The notes beneath the pieces were generated by a model that was not told the origin of the DNA, made no database searches, and worked only from the letters and a program-made list of their open reading frames with translations. DNA of 64,000 bases from Patellaria atrata CBS 101060 (taxonomy: Eukaryota; Ascomycota; Dothideomycetes; Patellariales; Patellariaceae), in contig MU006115.1 in the NCBI GenBank assembly GCA_010093705.1, positions 62,001-126,000 of the forward strand, written 5' to 3'. The position numbers were made by a program, and so were the translations under genes. Each line of letters begins with the position of its first letter. Position 1 is the stretch's first letter. Positions 22,267 through 34,369 of this stretch are shown here, piece by piece.

Positions 22267-22635
22267 ATGGTCTCACAACACCCACTACCGATGTACAACA
22301 TCTACAGTCCCGAGAACCCACAGCGCGCATACCTCCCTCCTTTCTTCAATCAGGCATTCGAGACCTCCGGGACGGATCATAGGATCCCGGTTGAGGATTT
22401 CCAGGCTGTATATATACCATTTTCTGTACACTCCTTCTCCCCGTACACACCTCCCCCTCGTAGTTGCATGAGGCTGATTGGCATGTAGACGAGAGACCGA
22501 TACCGGCGCGCAGTACGTAAGCCGGCTCCAGTCCGTCTGATACTCTTTCTCAGTACGGTGCAGGCGTTTGCGATCCTGATCGTGTTAATCGCGGTCGCGG
22601 GGTTGGCTATTGCGGGGTTTAGACCGTGGATGTAG
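22267..22635 (+). CDS. Small single-pass membrane protein, 95 aa
   Basis: Exons 22267-22407 and 22489-22635 total 96 codons with the stop. The donor is GTATAT, a CTGAT branch-like site lies near 22474, and the acceptor is ATGTAG. The N-terminus is tyrosine- and proline-rich (LPMYNIYSPENPQRAYLPPF). A basic hinge, TRDRYRRAVRKPAPVR, leads into a long hydrophobic segment, about LILFLSTVQAFAILIVLIAV, and the protein ends GFRPWM. Layout, intron position and the QAT-x-RDR junction resemble the gene 600 bases upstream (HQATLRDR), so I infer ancient paralogues or at least the same design. No signal peptide is seen, so the protein is probably tail-anchored. The family is unknown to me. Loss of the strict PPxY motif is the main difference. 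Confidence 0.5.
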
Positions 22636-24199
22636 TTGAGGGGTGGAGTTTTGATTTGGATGTTGGGATTTGTGGTTTTGAATGTTATTGGATTGGACCG
22701 TACTGGGGTTGGTTATTTCTTCGGTTGGGTCTGTGGTGTTGGTATTTCGTTGGGTTTATACTCTTATTGTAACCTGGTATCGTTCTATATACCCCGGTCC
22801 CTGCACGCTGAAGGGTGAACTCCTGGTAAACCGTCCTCACTTCCTATCGATGATGTACAATGTTCGTATGTTCAGGTCCTCTATACAGTTGGGCGTCATT
22901 GCCTGTTTCCTGCTTTCTTGATATGGAGAGTCGATATACACATAATGGCGAACATACAATATAGACAGGAATGCAAACTCTGAGGAATGTTAGAATCTGA
23001 AGTTCAAATAGTTTCTCTGACATGTACGGGATAAGGGTTCGTGCAGCTTGGAATCCTTTGCCCGGTCTGAATTATGACGTACAGTGGAGTCGGAAGCCAT
23101 TTTTGAAAGCAAGAGAATTAGGATAAGGAAAAGGATATGTTTGGAAAATGTATTTAAAGTTTGACAAGGCTTTTACAACCCCATATGAACCTCGGCTTCT
23201 CTCGTTTATTTCCAGTTTGTCTGACTGCTACACTGGGTTCACGTATAGAAGAAAGTAATGCCAACGCTTAGGTTGAGTACGCACAGTGATAGGAAGCAAT
23301 GATATTGGTAAGAAAGTCAGCATCTTCATTATGCTATCAGTTATGTATACCAGATCGTACGAAATGAGATGACTGTATTAAAAAGATATGTCCCTTGTTC
23401 AAAATGTGATGCCATGGGTGAAATTTCGCTACCTTAGTGTGGGTGAAATACGAGAGATGCTTCCTCGTTACCAATCGTACGGAGCGGTTGCGTCGGATAT
23501 GGTAGGCTTGCTGTAGATATATGAAGGTAACCGTCTATCTTTACCCCGGGGGTAGCGCCGATGACGTCTGTACAGATATGTTAAGCAGCAGGAGGGGTCA
23601 GTAAATGCAACAAGTTGAGGAAATTTTGACATGGGAATCCATATCGCTATGACTTCATCCCATCCTCTTGATAAAGGCTTATACGTTGATCGTAGACGGC
23701 GACCGAACAATGCTATGAAGTAGAATTAGAGGGATCATGGAGATTCGACAAAGAAACGGCTTGACGTTGGAACAAAGAAAAGTCGAATGTGAAATGACAT
23801 CGAACCGTGTTGTTTGTCCATGTGACGTGCTTTCCATTATCCTTCGATCCCGTCGGCTATAAGAGCATTCTTCGAGGTAATCTCCACTGTAGCAAAGTGG
23901 TAACAATAGGGTAATAATAGGAGATGGAAGATTGTTATATACAGGATGTTATATGCCATCCAGCTCGGTTCCACCCACCTCAAAGGGGTCTCCCGCCGTC
24001 CGGCTTCTCGGCACTCCTTCCACCATCGGTCCATCGCTGCTGCCACAATTGTGGGGTGTGGTGTGTCAATGCTTCTGTTACTCGCAACACTACTATAAGG
24101 TAAGGTATACAAGGCGACAGCTGTATCCAGATTCTCGGCTTCTTCGTAACCTTTTGGAGGATGCTGACACGTATTGAAAGGAATCTGAGTAATAAGAAA

Positions 24200-24263
24200 A
24201 AGTCTCCTCCTGTACAGTAAGGATACGAACTAAGTCTCCTCCTGTACAGTAAGGATACGAACT
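24200..24263 (+). repeat. Perfect tandem duplication of 32 bp
   Basis: Two identical adjacent copies begin AAGTCTCCTCC and end GATACGAACT. The lack of any mismatch suggests a recent replication-slippage event. Confidence 0.95.
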
Positions 24264-24599
24264 AAAGAAGCACCTACATCTCTGTGTACCACACAGCAAC
24301 AATCACAAGCCAACTGGTGGGGCTCTAGATCGACTCAGCAATCATTTCTGCGTTCCCCAACTACTTTTACTTTACCCTACTCCACTTGCTGCCCTACCTT
24401 ACCTTACTCCCTACTCTGTATTTATCACCCGCAAATCTTTCTAGACATTCTACCTAAAATTCATTGCTCCCCATCCTGAGCGGGGTGGGACCGTGTATCA
24501 CCCGCCACCGCTATACACACTGTATCTGCCCATTTCGAATGATACAAGACACAACCTCAGGTCTTACCTTATGTTCCGCAGCCGACCTCGCTTCTGACC

Positions 24600-24630
24600 T
24601 CCACCACCATCATCACCACCATCACCACAC
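24600..24630 (+). repeat. CAC/CAT trinucleotide tract
   Basis: An imperfect (CAC)n/(CAT)n run. One frame reads as nine consecutive His codons, but the surrounding open frame has no other protein-like feature. Confidence 0.85.
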
Positions 24631-25178
24631 CTACCTGCCGTTCTGGCACAGACTTCAAATATCTTTAATTGCTCCTCAGCTGCCTGACTGCTATGGTCAC
24701 GCAAGATGAAAATGGTCAGTCAATACCTTATCTCCTTGATTCTATCATGCGCAGTTGCCTCCTTCAACTCTTATGCACCTAACTAAGCACTGTTGCTGTT
24801 CCGATATCCCCGCCTGAGCTGCTGAAGTGCTTGTACTCTACCTCTCACCGAGTTTTTTTTGCTCATCATGCTGAGCTGACATTCTGGACACTCCGAAATT
24901 TCCATGTGCTGGAGGTCTACAGGAATCAAACATTGTTGGTTGCCGAACACATTATTTCACCGCTGGCGGCCATTTGTCCAGCATCCCGTCGAACTTTTGC
25001 TGTTACCGATCGCAATTATCACAAGTGCTAATACAAAGTTCACTGTTTAGGCAGCTCAAAACCAAATTCCCTTTCGGTCACCACTACCCGCCTCCAATTC
25101 GACCTCCCCGGAAACGACGTATATCTCCCGAAGAATAAGAGCACAAGCAATCTTTTATCGAAGACCCAAAAGTCGGCC

Positions 25179-28100
25179 ATGGCGGTGGAAACTTCCCGTA
25201 CACGGTTCTCCTTTGATCAGGGATCGATGAAGGATATGGAGCCATTCGTAAGGTGTGTATGAGCATAACACAACAAGCTCTGTTGTTACTCGATTCCGTA
25301 TAAGCACTCGATGACCTGCCCCCTAACATACTCTTCAAATTCTTGTAGCTAACTGAGCTAGGTCTCCCATAGTTTCAGAACATGAACATGGCCTAGGATT
25401 TTCGGGGCTCCGCCGAATAAGACAGCAACCCTCTTCGCGGACTGCAGGTGCTCCTGGGACCAGCACTGGGATGAACTCGCGTTCTAGCTCCATGAACCTT
25501 TCCCTTCCAGCAACTCGTCATCCCTCTACATCATTCTCAACCGGTCCTGCTTCTCCGACATTGAACTTCAGCGAAGATCTAACAAAATTTCCTTCCGAGT
25601 CTCTTCATTCTTTCTCGTTTGCGCACCAATCAGAAGAGTCCATCTATAACAGACAAAATATATTGAAGCGGTCAATAGATTTCATGAGGGATAAACTTGG
25701 TTGGGCAGCGAGTCATCCGGGTATTGTGAATGCTCAGGCAAAACTGAGTGGAGATCAAGATTTACAGAGCATGATGGAACTACTGACACGTGCAAATCTT
25801 CTCGGAGAAGATGCTATTGGAGGTCAAGGAATGGCAGCATTAGGCCCCTTGACTGGTCCCGCGGACATGTCTGGAGAGAATGTCTTTGAAAGGGATTTTA
25901 TGCCCAGGTCAGTCAGCCCTGATAGTTTGTTGGACCCCGAGTCACCCCGAACGAGTCGGACAAAGATTTCAGACGGCGTAGATGCTGCGGATACGACTTT
26001 GACCCTCATCGATACCGCAGACTCTAATTCAAGCTTCGTCGAGGCATCTTCTCCACCTCTGCACTTGAACGATCTCAACAAGACCCGCGCTACCCTCAAA
26101 AGGACTTATACAGATACTGCGCCTTTGACGATTCAAAGCAAGCTGACTGAAGCCCTTGCCCAGCCATACGTAATCGGAGGGGATCCTCACCATGTCATTT
26201 CACCGAAGGTTACCCCACATCAACCAGAGCCCGTACCGAGTATAGCCGGACACTCGACAAGCCATCCAGCACCCCATGGGCATGGAAGTAGATGGGTCCC
26301 GGCGGCTCAGGCAATTTTCACCACGGAAAGTCATGCTCCATGGACGATTACCGCAGCCAACGATCTTGCCTGTCTAGTGTTCGGCGTAACTAGAGCCGAA
26401 GTGCGGAAACTGGGGATCTTAGAAGTTGTGAAAGAAGAGCGAAGAAAGTGGCTGGAAAAGAAACTGCAGCATCCAGAAGGTGGGGAGTCAAAGAAAGAGC
26501 AGAATAAGACAACATCTTTGGCTGTTGGAAATGGAATAACTGCGCGACTTCTTAGTAAACCTTCTTCAAGACAAGTATCACAATCTCGGCGAGCTCAAAC
26601 GGACGATGGAAGTGGTTCAACATTTAACAAGAAAACTACCAATGGTGGTCTCAATCATACACCACAAAAGTCCAGAGGAGTTCTTCTTTGCGGAGACGTC
26701 GTTCCAATTCAGAAACGAAATGGTGCCATTGGTGCTGCAAGTTTGTGGGTGAAGGAGAAGCGTGGTGGTCTAATTTGGGTTCTTGAAGAGATCGCCGAAG
26801 ACGTCGTCTACGTGGGTGTGGACGAAGTTGGTTGTGTAACCCAGGCTCAAGGGCCTGCGGAAGCAATTTGGGGGATCGAACGCGTGAGAAGAGGTATGGA
26901 CATCAAGAGACTGGTCCCTGGTATCCCTAGACGTCCTGGAACCCATACTGGTGCTCTAGACTTTGATCAAATGGCAGACTGGCGAAGTTTCACGGCGAGG
27001 ACATCAAACAGTATAAATATTCCAGTTACTGTACAGCTCCTTTCTGGAGAACCAACCCTTCGCGTTTCTAGTTTCCCTCATATTGCTGGCATGATGGTCC
27101 TCTCCGCATCCTCACTCAATATTGCGAGCGCGAATTCTGTATTTTCCGAAGCTCTATTCGGTCAAGGTCGTCCCGAAGGCCTTCATATTAGTAGTATAAT
27201 ACCTGGGTTTGACAAGGTCTTGAAGATCATGACGGATGAAGACGAAATCAAGCTTGTCGACGGTATTGTTATACCTGAGCACAGTTTCCGGCGCGCACGT
27301 GCTATCTTGGCAATGCGTGAAGGCAAGGCAGATGCTGCAGCAGTTTTTCTAAGACCGAGCGGTCTCCTTGCCAAGCATCGGGACGGCAATGAGATCATGG
27401 TGGACGTGCAAATGCGCGTTGTGAAGAGCGAGAAAGCTACCGTGCACTATGACGAGAACGTTATCACTGAACAGAGCGAAGATGAAGCTGACTCGGATGT
27501 TAACTCACCGAACCTTGCTGGAGAGGTCGTATACGCCTTGTGGATAACATACTCCCGACAGTTACACGCTCAAAATCACGGAGTAGGTCCGGTAACTCCA
27601 ATGATATCGAGACCAGGGACTCCACCTAAGCAGCCATCCCCCGGTCAAACGATACTTCCAATTCATCCCGCAGAAGCTGATGCCTCGAACTTACAAAATG
27701 AAGATCAGCCAGTATCTTTGTTGGCTCAGCAATTAAAGAATGCAAGGGCCCCGTCAATTATTGTTCCACCTGTCCCGAGAGTAGAAGAGAAGACTTCCAC
27801 AGCTGATAAGCAGGAATCTGGCGCGAAGAAGTCCATAAGCGACTTTGTAGTACTCGAAGATATGGGTCAAGGAGCATACGGACAAGTTAAGCTCTGTCGG
27901 TACAAGAAGAATAGCTCGAAGAAGATGGTGATCAAGTACGTCACGAAACGGCGTATTCTCGTTGATACTTGGACACGGGACAGACGCCTGGGGACTGTAC
28001 CTCTGGAGATTCACGTCCTGGATTATCTGCGACGCGATGGACTCAAACATCCTAACATCGTGGAGATGGCGGACTTCTTTGAGGATGACGTGAATTATTA

Positions 28101-28696
28101 CATCGAGATGTTACCCCACGGACTTCCTGGCATGGACCTTTTCGACTACATCGAATTACGTGTCAATATGGACGAAGAAGAATGCCAGAAGATTTTCGTG
28201 CAGGTCGCAGAAGCTCTACATCATCTACACACGAAAGCGAAAGTGGTGCATAGAGACATCAAGGATGAAAATGTCATCTTGGACGGCGAGGGAAATATCA
28301 AGCTCATCGACTTCGGAAGTGCAGCGTATATCAAGAACGGTCCGTTTGATGTTTTCGTAGGAACAATTGGTGAGTGTCATGCGCTCAATTCTCATCCGTC
28401 ATACAGTTACTGACCGTTATGTAGATTACGCCGCACCCGAAGTTCTCGCCGGTAAATCCTATCGCGGAAAAGAGCAAGACGTATGGGCTCTAGGCATCCT
28501 TCTTTACACCATCGTTTATAAGGAGAACCCATTTTACAGTATCGATGAGATTATGGATCACGACCTTAGAGTTCCGTACATTATGAGCGAGGACTGCATC
28601 GACCTAATACGACTTATGCTGAATAGGGATGTTGATCAGCGTATTACCATAACCCAAGTGCTTGAACATCCATTCTGCAAGAATGCGCCCGAATGA
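25179..28696 (+). CDS. PSK1: PAS-domain serine/threonine kinase, PSK1-type, 1117 aa
   Basis: Exons 25179-25252, 25362-28369 and 28425-28696 sum to 1118 codons with the stop. The frame extends upstream of the ATG at 25471 through EHEHGLGFSGLRRIRQQPSS to an acceptor at 25361, which supports a small first exon starting at 25179. N-terminal blocks (SESLHSFSFAHQSE, ILKRSIDFMRDKLGW) are typical of fungal PAS kinases. PAS-like sequence lies at about residues 330-550. The kinase domain spans about 852-1110, with glycine loop GQGAYGQV, the VIK lysine, catalytic HRDIKDEN, DFG and YAAPEVL. All key residues are intact. The second intron splits the Asp codon of DYAAPE. PAS kinases sense metabolic state and phosphorylate Ugp1 and translation factors, shifting glucose between storage and wall glucan. 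The first exon is the least certain part. Confidence 0.9.
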
Positions 28697-30151
28697 CGCC
28701 GGATGGTCGTCTCTTTTGGAGGAGTGTCTTTTTTACGTAGGATGAAGTAGACATGAGGGAATAGAGGGTATGACGAAGTTTTGATAAATGAGATTTATAT
28801 AGAGATGCATAGCGTGTGGATGGAACAAGGGCAAAGGGTATCAGAATTCGGGCGGACGATTTTGGCATTTCGTTTCTTATTCCTTTTCCCCTCCGCGGCA
28901 ACTGTTATGAACCGCTTCATTCTTGTCCTTTTCATATGAGTTAAGTGGTATTGGTCCACTTCAGTAGGGATACCCGGGAGTATTAATGGCGAAATGAAGC
29001 GATGTTGAGATGAAAGAATGAACAGTTTTCAAGAAAGATCGTTAAGAGTGTCAATTTAGAGTGGAACTCTCTGCAGCGGTGGTGGGATGAAAGTGATGCT
29101 TTATCGTGTAGTGCTCCAATGGTGTTATTTCTCGTGTTCAGCTCACGAGTTGAGCTCGTATCACCCTCTTCTTCAACAACTATTTCCAGGAATAAAAGCT
29201 TCGAGATACAGTAGCCGAGCTGCAGTTACGCGGTAGGGGGTTTTGCAACGTCGTACCGCGGACTCAGATAGCTGGTGTGAGATGAGATTGTACTCGGTAC
29301 AACTCGTGAAAATGCACTACAACACAATTCGGGATGAAGGACGTCAGGCTTCGTAAAGATTCTGATGGATCACTCAGCTAAATGACAATATTCACAACGG
29401 ATATAGACACCAAAATGTACTAACAGCTTTCAGGTGAAGGTAACCTTCTCCCTGGGTGGTGGGTTCGATTGGATTTTCACTATCGAACTAAAATATCCCT
29501 TCATGCATCTGGTTGACTTCATCCCTTTCTGGGGGAAACGGTGTACAGCATCCGGCGTTGTTTATTATCCAATCCTCTTTGGGCAGTTGAAATTTCCTTT
29601 ATCGTATCGAAGAATACGTGATGGAAGTCAGACGTGTGGCTACGGGAAGGATCACGCTGGACGGGCTGGATGCTGTACGAGACGCCGCCACTCAAGGTAC
29701 AAGAGATGGCATATCGCATTTAAAAGGAGAAGATGAAATTAGTAATGACACATCATCAAAATCATTCAAATGTAACATTCACCCTTTTCGAAAGTCCACA
29801 TTCCAGCAATTGCTGTATTTGGAAAGAGTTATCGTCAAACCAGCTCGATAAAGCATTCGCGAGAGGTCTGTAACACCACGATACGGACATTGCTGATCTT
29901 TGATCTTTAACGTGACTTTGCCTCTGCCGTCATGAAGCAAGGTCCATTTTATCCCGTACCTCCTAGCCATTGAGGCCCGTCTTCCTCTCTTCTACCACCC
30001 TCTTCCACTTCCTCTACCAAAAACTCTACCGGTTCGAATAGGACTTACGTTCATTTATCTTCCCTTCACCTGAACTTGACGCGCCTGCTACGTGTAGAGT
30101 GGAAGTCCGCTCTACATACACTTTTTCGTTCATGCTCCATCGAGGCAAGAT
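28697..30151. other. 1.45-kb spacer between PSK1 and the glycosyltransferase
   Basis: No supported gene. Overlapping short frames around 29434-29850 show no domain. It must hold the 3' end of PSK1 and the promoter of the glycosyltransferase gene. Confidence 0.5.
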
Positions 30152-31359
30152 ATGATGGAAGTAACCTCGCGCGTGAATTCATGGCGTATCTTAGCCCTAC
30201 TCTCTATCATTTCCTGCATTTTCCTCATTTTAACCTACACGGAACATGTCCCCGCCTTACCACAGTAAGCACCAATACACCCGGCAGAGTCGACCTGATC
30301 GAACTAATAATATAAACCCGCAGGAGTATACGCATTCTGTCCCTGCAACAACCCCTCACGATCACGGAGGTGATCAGAAGACTCTATGCCCCGCTCGTTC
30401 TCCCCATTGACGCAGCGGAATTCATTTCTCCTGAAGGTACCACCTACTTTTCGGATGGGGAGGTCTACTTCAGAGATCCTTTGGGAAAGCGAGTATGCAT
30501 TCTGGACGTTGATACTAGAGCCTTGGATGGACCTGGAATGGTCATGAACGTCTCACGTGTAGACTGGTCGAGAATAAACAGACTGTCAGCTGGTATGCTT
30601 AACCACTACATGTATGGTAAGTACATTAGAACTCTTCTCGCCGCTTGGGAGTACATCGACTCACTGCTCTTAGCCGAGATCCACGGTTATGACTACAAGT
30701 TCATCAGAGGCGTGAATTACAACGATCGTCATGGTACCTGGGTCAAGCCAGCCGCTATAGCGCAAGTGCTCCCCGAGTATGATTTCGTAGTCTTCCTTGA
30801 TGCGGATGCCATCTTTCCACATCTGGAGATCCCCATCGAATGGCTACTGAACTATTGGCGCATAAGCCCCCAGATCTCTGCAGCACTGGCGCTTGATCCC
30901 CCTTTAAAGGTTAATGACGATGTCCACGGCCATACGATGCTCAACACCGGTTTTGTCATATTTCAGAACAACGAAAAGACGCGCGAGATCGTGAAAGATT
31001 GGGAAGAGTGCCCAACGGATACGAAGTATCCGACCTGTTCAAACTGGACATACAAGTGGGCGCATGAGCAGTCGGCATTCTCGAACTTTATTCGATATGA
31101 TCATCCGGAAAACGTGATGGAGCTACCGTGTGCGGAGGCGAATGGAGCTCCCCAGGCGAAGCATATGGGCGGGTGTACGGGCACCTTTGTCCAGCATTTC
31201 TGGGTCAATAAGGATCTAGTACCGTCGATGGTTGCAAAATCCATAATGAACGTTCTAATGGATCGACTACACGGCCAGTACTTGGATAACGTAAAAGAGA
31301 TTTACGTTGAAGGGTCGAATGCGACGTACAGCATTGCGGCTTCGAAGGAGCTGGACTAG
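30152..31359 (+). CDS. Type II membrane glycosyltransferase (GT-A fold, GT34-like), 382 aa
   Basis: Exon 1 (30152-30264) encodes a short basic tail and one hydrophobic anchor, ILALLSIISCIFLILTY. Exon 2 (30324-31359) holds the lumenal domain; together they make 383 codons with the stop. The catalytic DxD is D197-A-D199 in VVFLDADAIFPHLEIPIEWL, which binds the metal and nucleotide-sugar. Downstream HTMLNTGFVIFQNNEKTREIVKDW and HEQSAFSNFI match the order of motifs in the galactosyltransferase/mannosyltransferase GMA12/MNN10-like group. Several cysteines near the C-terminus (CPTDTKYPTC, CAEANG..GGC) could form disulfides. I infer a Golgi enzyme adding a hexose to glycoproteins or wall glycans; donor and acceptor cannot be told. 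A second in-frame ATG lies one codon after the first, so the start could be 30155. Confidence 0.8.
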
Positions 31360-32299
31360 AATATATGCTGGGAGGCTTTTAGCTTGCTACATTGGTGATA
31401 TTGTGTCTGTTCATTCACCTTTCTCGTCGGCATTTTGCATTTGATACCCCCCGGTCATAGTCCTGATTTAGGAAAATTTACATACATTTCCACTTTGTCG
31501 TGTGTTTCTTCTTATGAGCTATTGAGAGCTGATATTTCTCACGATCTATGACAGACCTCGGATGAGGAGACTCAAATAATCGAATATTCAGAAGATGATA
31601 TCTAAAACAATGATAGCTATGGTTGTCGTCTCGAGTGTTGCCGAGTCCCAAGGAGATCGTCAACCATGCGGCCGAACTGTGTGATTGGAGGGAGAAACAA
31701 CCAGTTCCACTATCCCACATCAACCTCAGAAGCTCGACTGCCGAACATATCTTGCATCATGACTTGCGCCAGAGCTGCGAATCCTCCTAATTCCGTTCTC
31801 CCCCTCTTGGATTAGGAATCAATCGTCGTATCTTCCTTTTCTCTCTACCTATGTCCCGGGATGCTCGGCTTAGACACCGCCAACAATAGCTAAGAATTTC
31901 ATACCAATCCGGGGTTTACTTTCGAAAATGTTAGGCCTACCATAGAAATACAAGCCTACACAAAGCTTTACCATGTCCAATCCTTTAAGGCCTGAATGTG
32001 ATCAAACTGAAGCATAGAATCGGTGAACTAATTGGTTCCCTTAAAGCTCACAAGACTTCAAGATCGACCGTATAAGTTGTTACTGATGTAGTCAATAGCA
32101 AGGTCTCACAGCTGGTACCCAACCAGCATAATGCGGGGCATAGTTATATCAGTTATTTTGGGCTCTTGGATAATATGATGCATACTGAAACTCTTATAAA
32201 GGATGCCACCCCTCCGTGGGGTATATCTGCCTAGTACAAGTACTACGAGGAGACTTTATACTATATTCTAGATCGATAGCTTTAGGATCGAAATACATC
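31360..32299. other. Spacer upstream of the amidohydrolase
   Basis: No gene is seen. The last 150 bases before the ATG are AT-rich, with a TATAC stretch near 32259, and form the likely promoter. Confidence 0.5.
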
Positions 32300-33880
32300 A
32301 TGACAGAATCAAGGTATGAGCTCCATCCTAAAACCTTGCCGTAACACAAAATTAACGGATTGATAGCTCAATCCTCTTCGAGAACGGTACAGTCATAAGC
32401 TACGATGACAGCTCCTCCTCTCTCAAAGTTCTCCCAAAAGCCTCTCTTCTGGTAACTGGCGATCGTATCGCCTCCATCTTCCCTGCCTCCGAGAAGCCAT
32501 CGCTCCCCGAGAACACAGAAACAGTCGACTGTACAGCTCGAATCATATCCCCAGGTTTCGTGAACACACACAACCATGGCTGGCAGACCGCGTTCAAGAC
32601 CCTCGGCGCGAACACAACCCTCGCTCAGTATATCTTCCGCTATGGCGAGTATGCATCCTTCGGCTCGCTGGACGCCGAAGACGTCTACGTCGGTCATCTG
32701 CTGGGCATGTACGAGTCCCTGAACGCGGGCGTCACGACAATCGTGGACCACGCGCATCATACTTGGGACAAGGAGACGACGTTGGCTGGGCTGGACGCGA
32801 GTATCGACAGCGGGGCCCGAGTGTACTGGTGCGATGCGTTTCATAACCTTGAGGGGGGGTGGAGTTTCCAGGAGCAGTTGGACTATTGGGAGGAATTGAC
32901 CAAGCATGCGAGGTTGAGAGGTAGTGCGACGGAAGTCGGCATTGGGTATGACAGCTTCGGCATGGGGAGTGAAGAGGAGGTGAAGAAAGTCGTTGAACTG
33001 GCAAAGTAAGTGAAACATCCACCCCTTTCCCCCCCTAATCCATCTGCCACGAAACGCAAAAGACCAACATGCAGCTCGCAGAGCACACAACGCAATCGTA
33101 ACAACGCACCACCTCGGCGGGCCCCTCGTAATCGACAATGGCCCCGCCGTGCTCCACAAAGCCGGGATACTAGACTCTTCCTGCCCCGTCATCCTCTCCC
33201 ACGCTTCCTTCTTCGCCAACCCAGACGAAGAAATCGCGCTCCTCCGCAAACACAATCAACACACCTCCATCACGCCCGAGTCCGAATGCCACTACGGTCA
33301 CGACCACGCCCTCTCGCACACCTACCTCGACCAGTGCTCCGTCGGCGTGGATACCCACTTCACCTTCTCCGCCGACCTCGTCACCCAGACCCGCCTCTTC
33401 CTACAGACGACGCGGCGCGGCGAGTACCGCAAGGCGCTCGATCGTGGGGAGATGCCGCGGACGCAGCCGTTTGACGTCGAGCAGGCGTTTATCCTCGCGA
33501 CGAAGAAGGGGGGCGATGCGGTGAGGAGGGCGGATGTGGGCGTGTTGAAGGAGGGCGCGAAGGCGGATGTGGTTGTCTTCGAGGGGGAGAGCCCGGGGAT
33601 GTTAGGATGGAGGGACGCCGTCGCGGCCGTGCTGTTGCATAGTAACGTGGGCGATGTCAGGGATGTGCTTGTGGATGGGCGGTGGAGGAAGAGGGGGGGC
33701 AGGTTGGTCGATCCCGTCGCTGGGGGACGGACGTATGAGGAGCTTAGGGAGACGTTTTTGAGGACGAAGGGGAGGATTCAGGATCTGTGGATTGGACGGG
33801 AACTGCCGAAGCTGGAGGGGAAGTTCTTCGGCGGGAGTGATTATGGGGATACGGAGACTGTTAGGGTGGTGAAGAAGTAG
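32300..33880 (+). CDS. ATZ/TRZ-type amidohydrolase (deaminase or chlorohydrolase-like), 483 aa
   Basis: Exons 32300-32313, 32367-33005 and 33082-33880 give 484 codons with the stop. The first exon is only 14 nt. The fold is the metal-dependent amidohydrolase TIM barrel. The start SSILFENGTVISYDD is the small beta-sandwich, and the metal-binding pair H73-x-H75 lies in NTHNHGW. H227 (THHLGG), H258 (LSHAS) and D308 (GVDTHFTFS) complete the expected ligand and catalytic set. ADVGVLKEGAKADVVVFE near the C-terminus is the conserved return strand. Members remove an amine or halogen from purines, triazines or related rings; substrate cannot be assigned, although 8-oxoguanine or guanine deaminase-like activity is a fair guess. 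The third exon is much richer in GC, especially at third positions, than the first half. No pathway partners are adjacent. Confidence 0.88.
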
Positions 33881-33896
33881 GTGGAGAGGGTGCGGT

Positions 33897-33933
33897 TGTA
33901 TGTGTAGATGTATGTGTAGATGTACGTGTAGGT
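33897..33933 (+). repeat. 12-bp tandem repeat, about 3 copies
   Basis: TGTATGTGTAGA is repeated about three times with one or two mismatches, just after the amidohydrolase stop codon, in its probable 3' UTR. Confidence 0.85.
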
Positions 33934-34302
33934 GTCCGCGGGGAGGGGTATTTATGGTGTCGGGGTGTTCCGATGTAGGGGGTGTAGGGGTGTAAAGAGG
34001 GTGTCACAGTGCATCTCTGGTTGAATATAGAGTATCGAGGATATTTTACACACGATCACATCACCGACATGTATATCTCCTCATATATTCCAGCCCACTT
34101 CACCATCCTCCAAACACGTAAAATCCACCATATCAATCCACATCCTCTACCTACTCTACCACTTACAGCAACGCATCTGCCTACCTTACCAAGCCAGCAC
34201 CCCGCTCCTTCCACAGGTTCGTTTATACTACACCACACGACATGGCCGTCGCTACTTAACCCCCAAGTCGGGAGACGGTTCCGTTGCATATCGCTGCTTC
34301 CC

Positions 34303-34369
34303 CCATCCCATCCCATCCCATCCCATCCCCATCTCCATCTCCATCTCCATCTCCATCTCCATCTCCATC
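34303..34369 (+). repeat. Compound microsatellite (CCCAT)n then (ATCTCC)n
   Basis: About five CCCAT units pass directly into about six ATCTCC units. The two arrays share the CCAT core, so one probably arose from the other. Confidence 0.95.

Larger units (their letters stand above)
22636..25178. other. 2.5-kb gene-free region upstream of PSK1
   Basis: No supported gene. It contains a perfect 32-bp tandem duplication (24200-24263), a CAC/CAT trinucleotide tract (about 24600-24630) and, from about 25030, the likely PSK1 leader. Open frames are short and overlapping, without family features. Confidence 0.5.

Noticed and set aside
24464-24709. Open frame with a nine-histidine run
   Set aside because: It comes from the CAC/CAT tract; the rest of the frame is not protein-like.
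29450-29480. GGTTCGATTGG resembling a tRNA B box
   Set aside because: The last bases break the consensus and no A box or T stem lies at the right distance.
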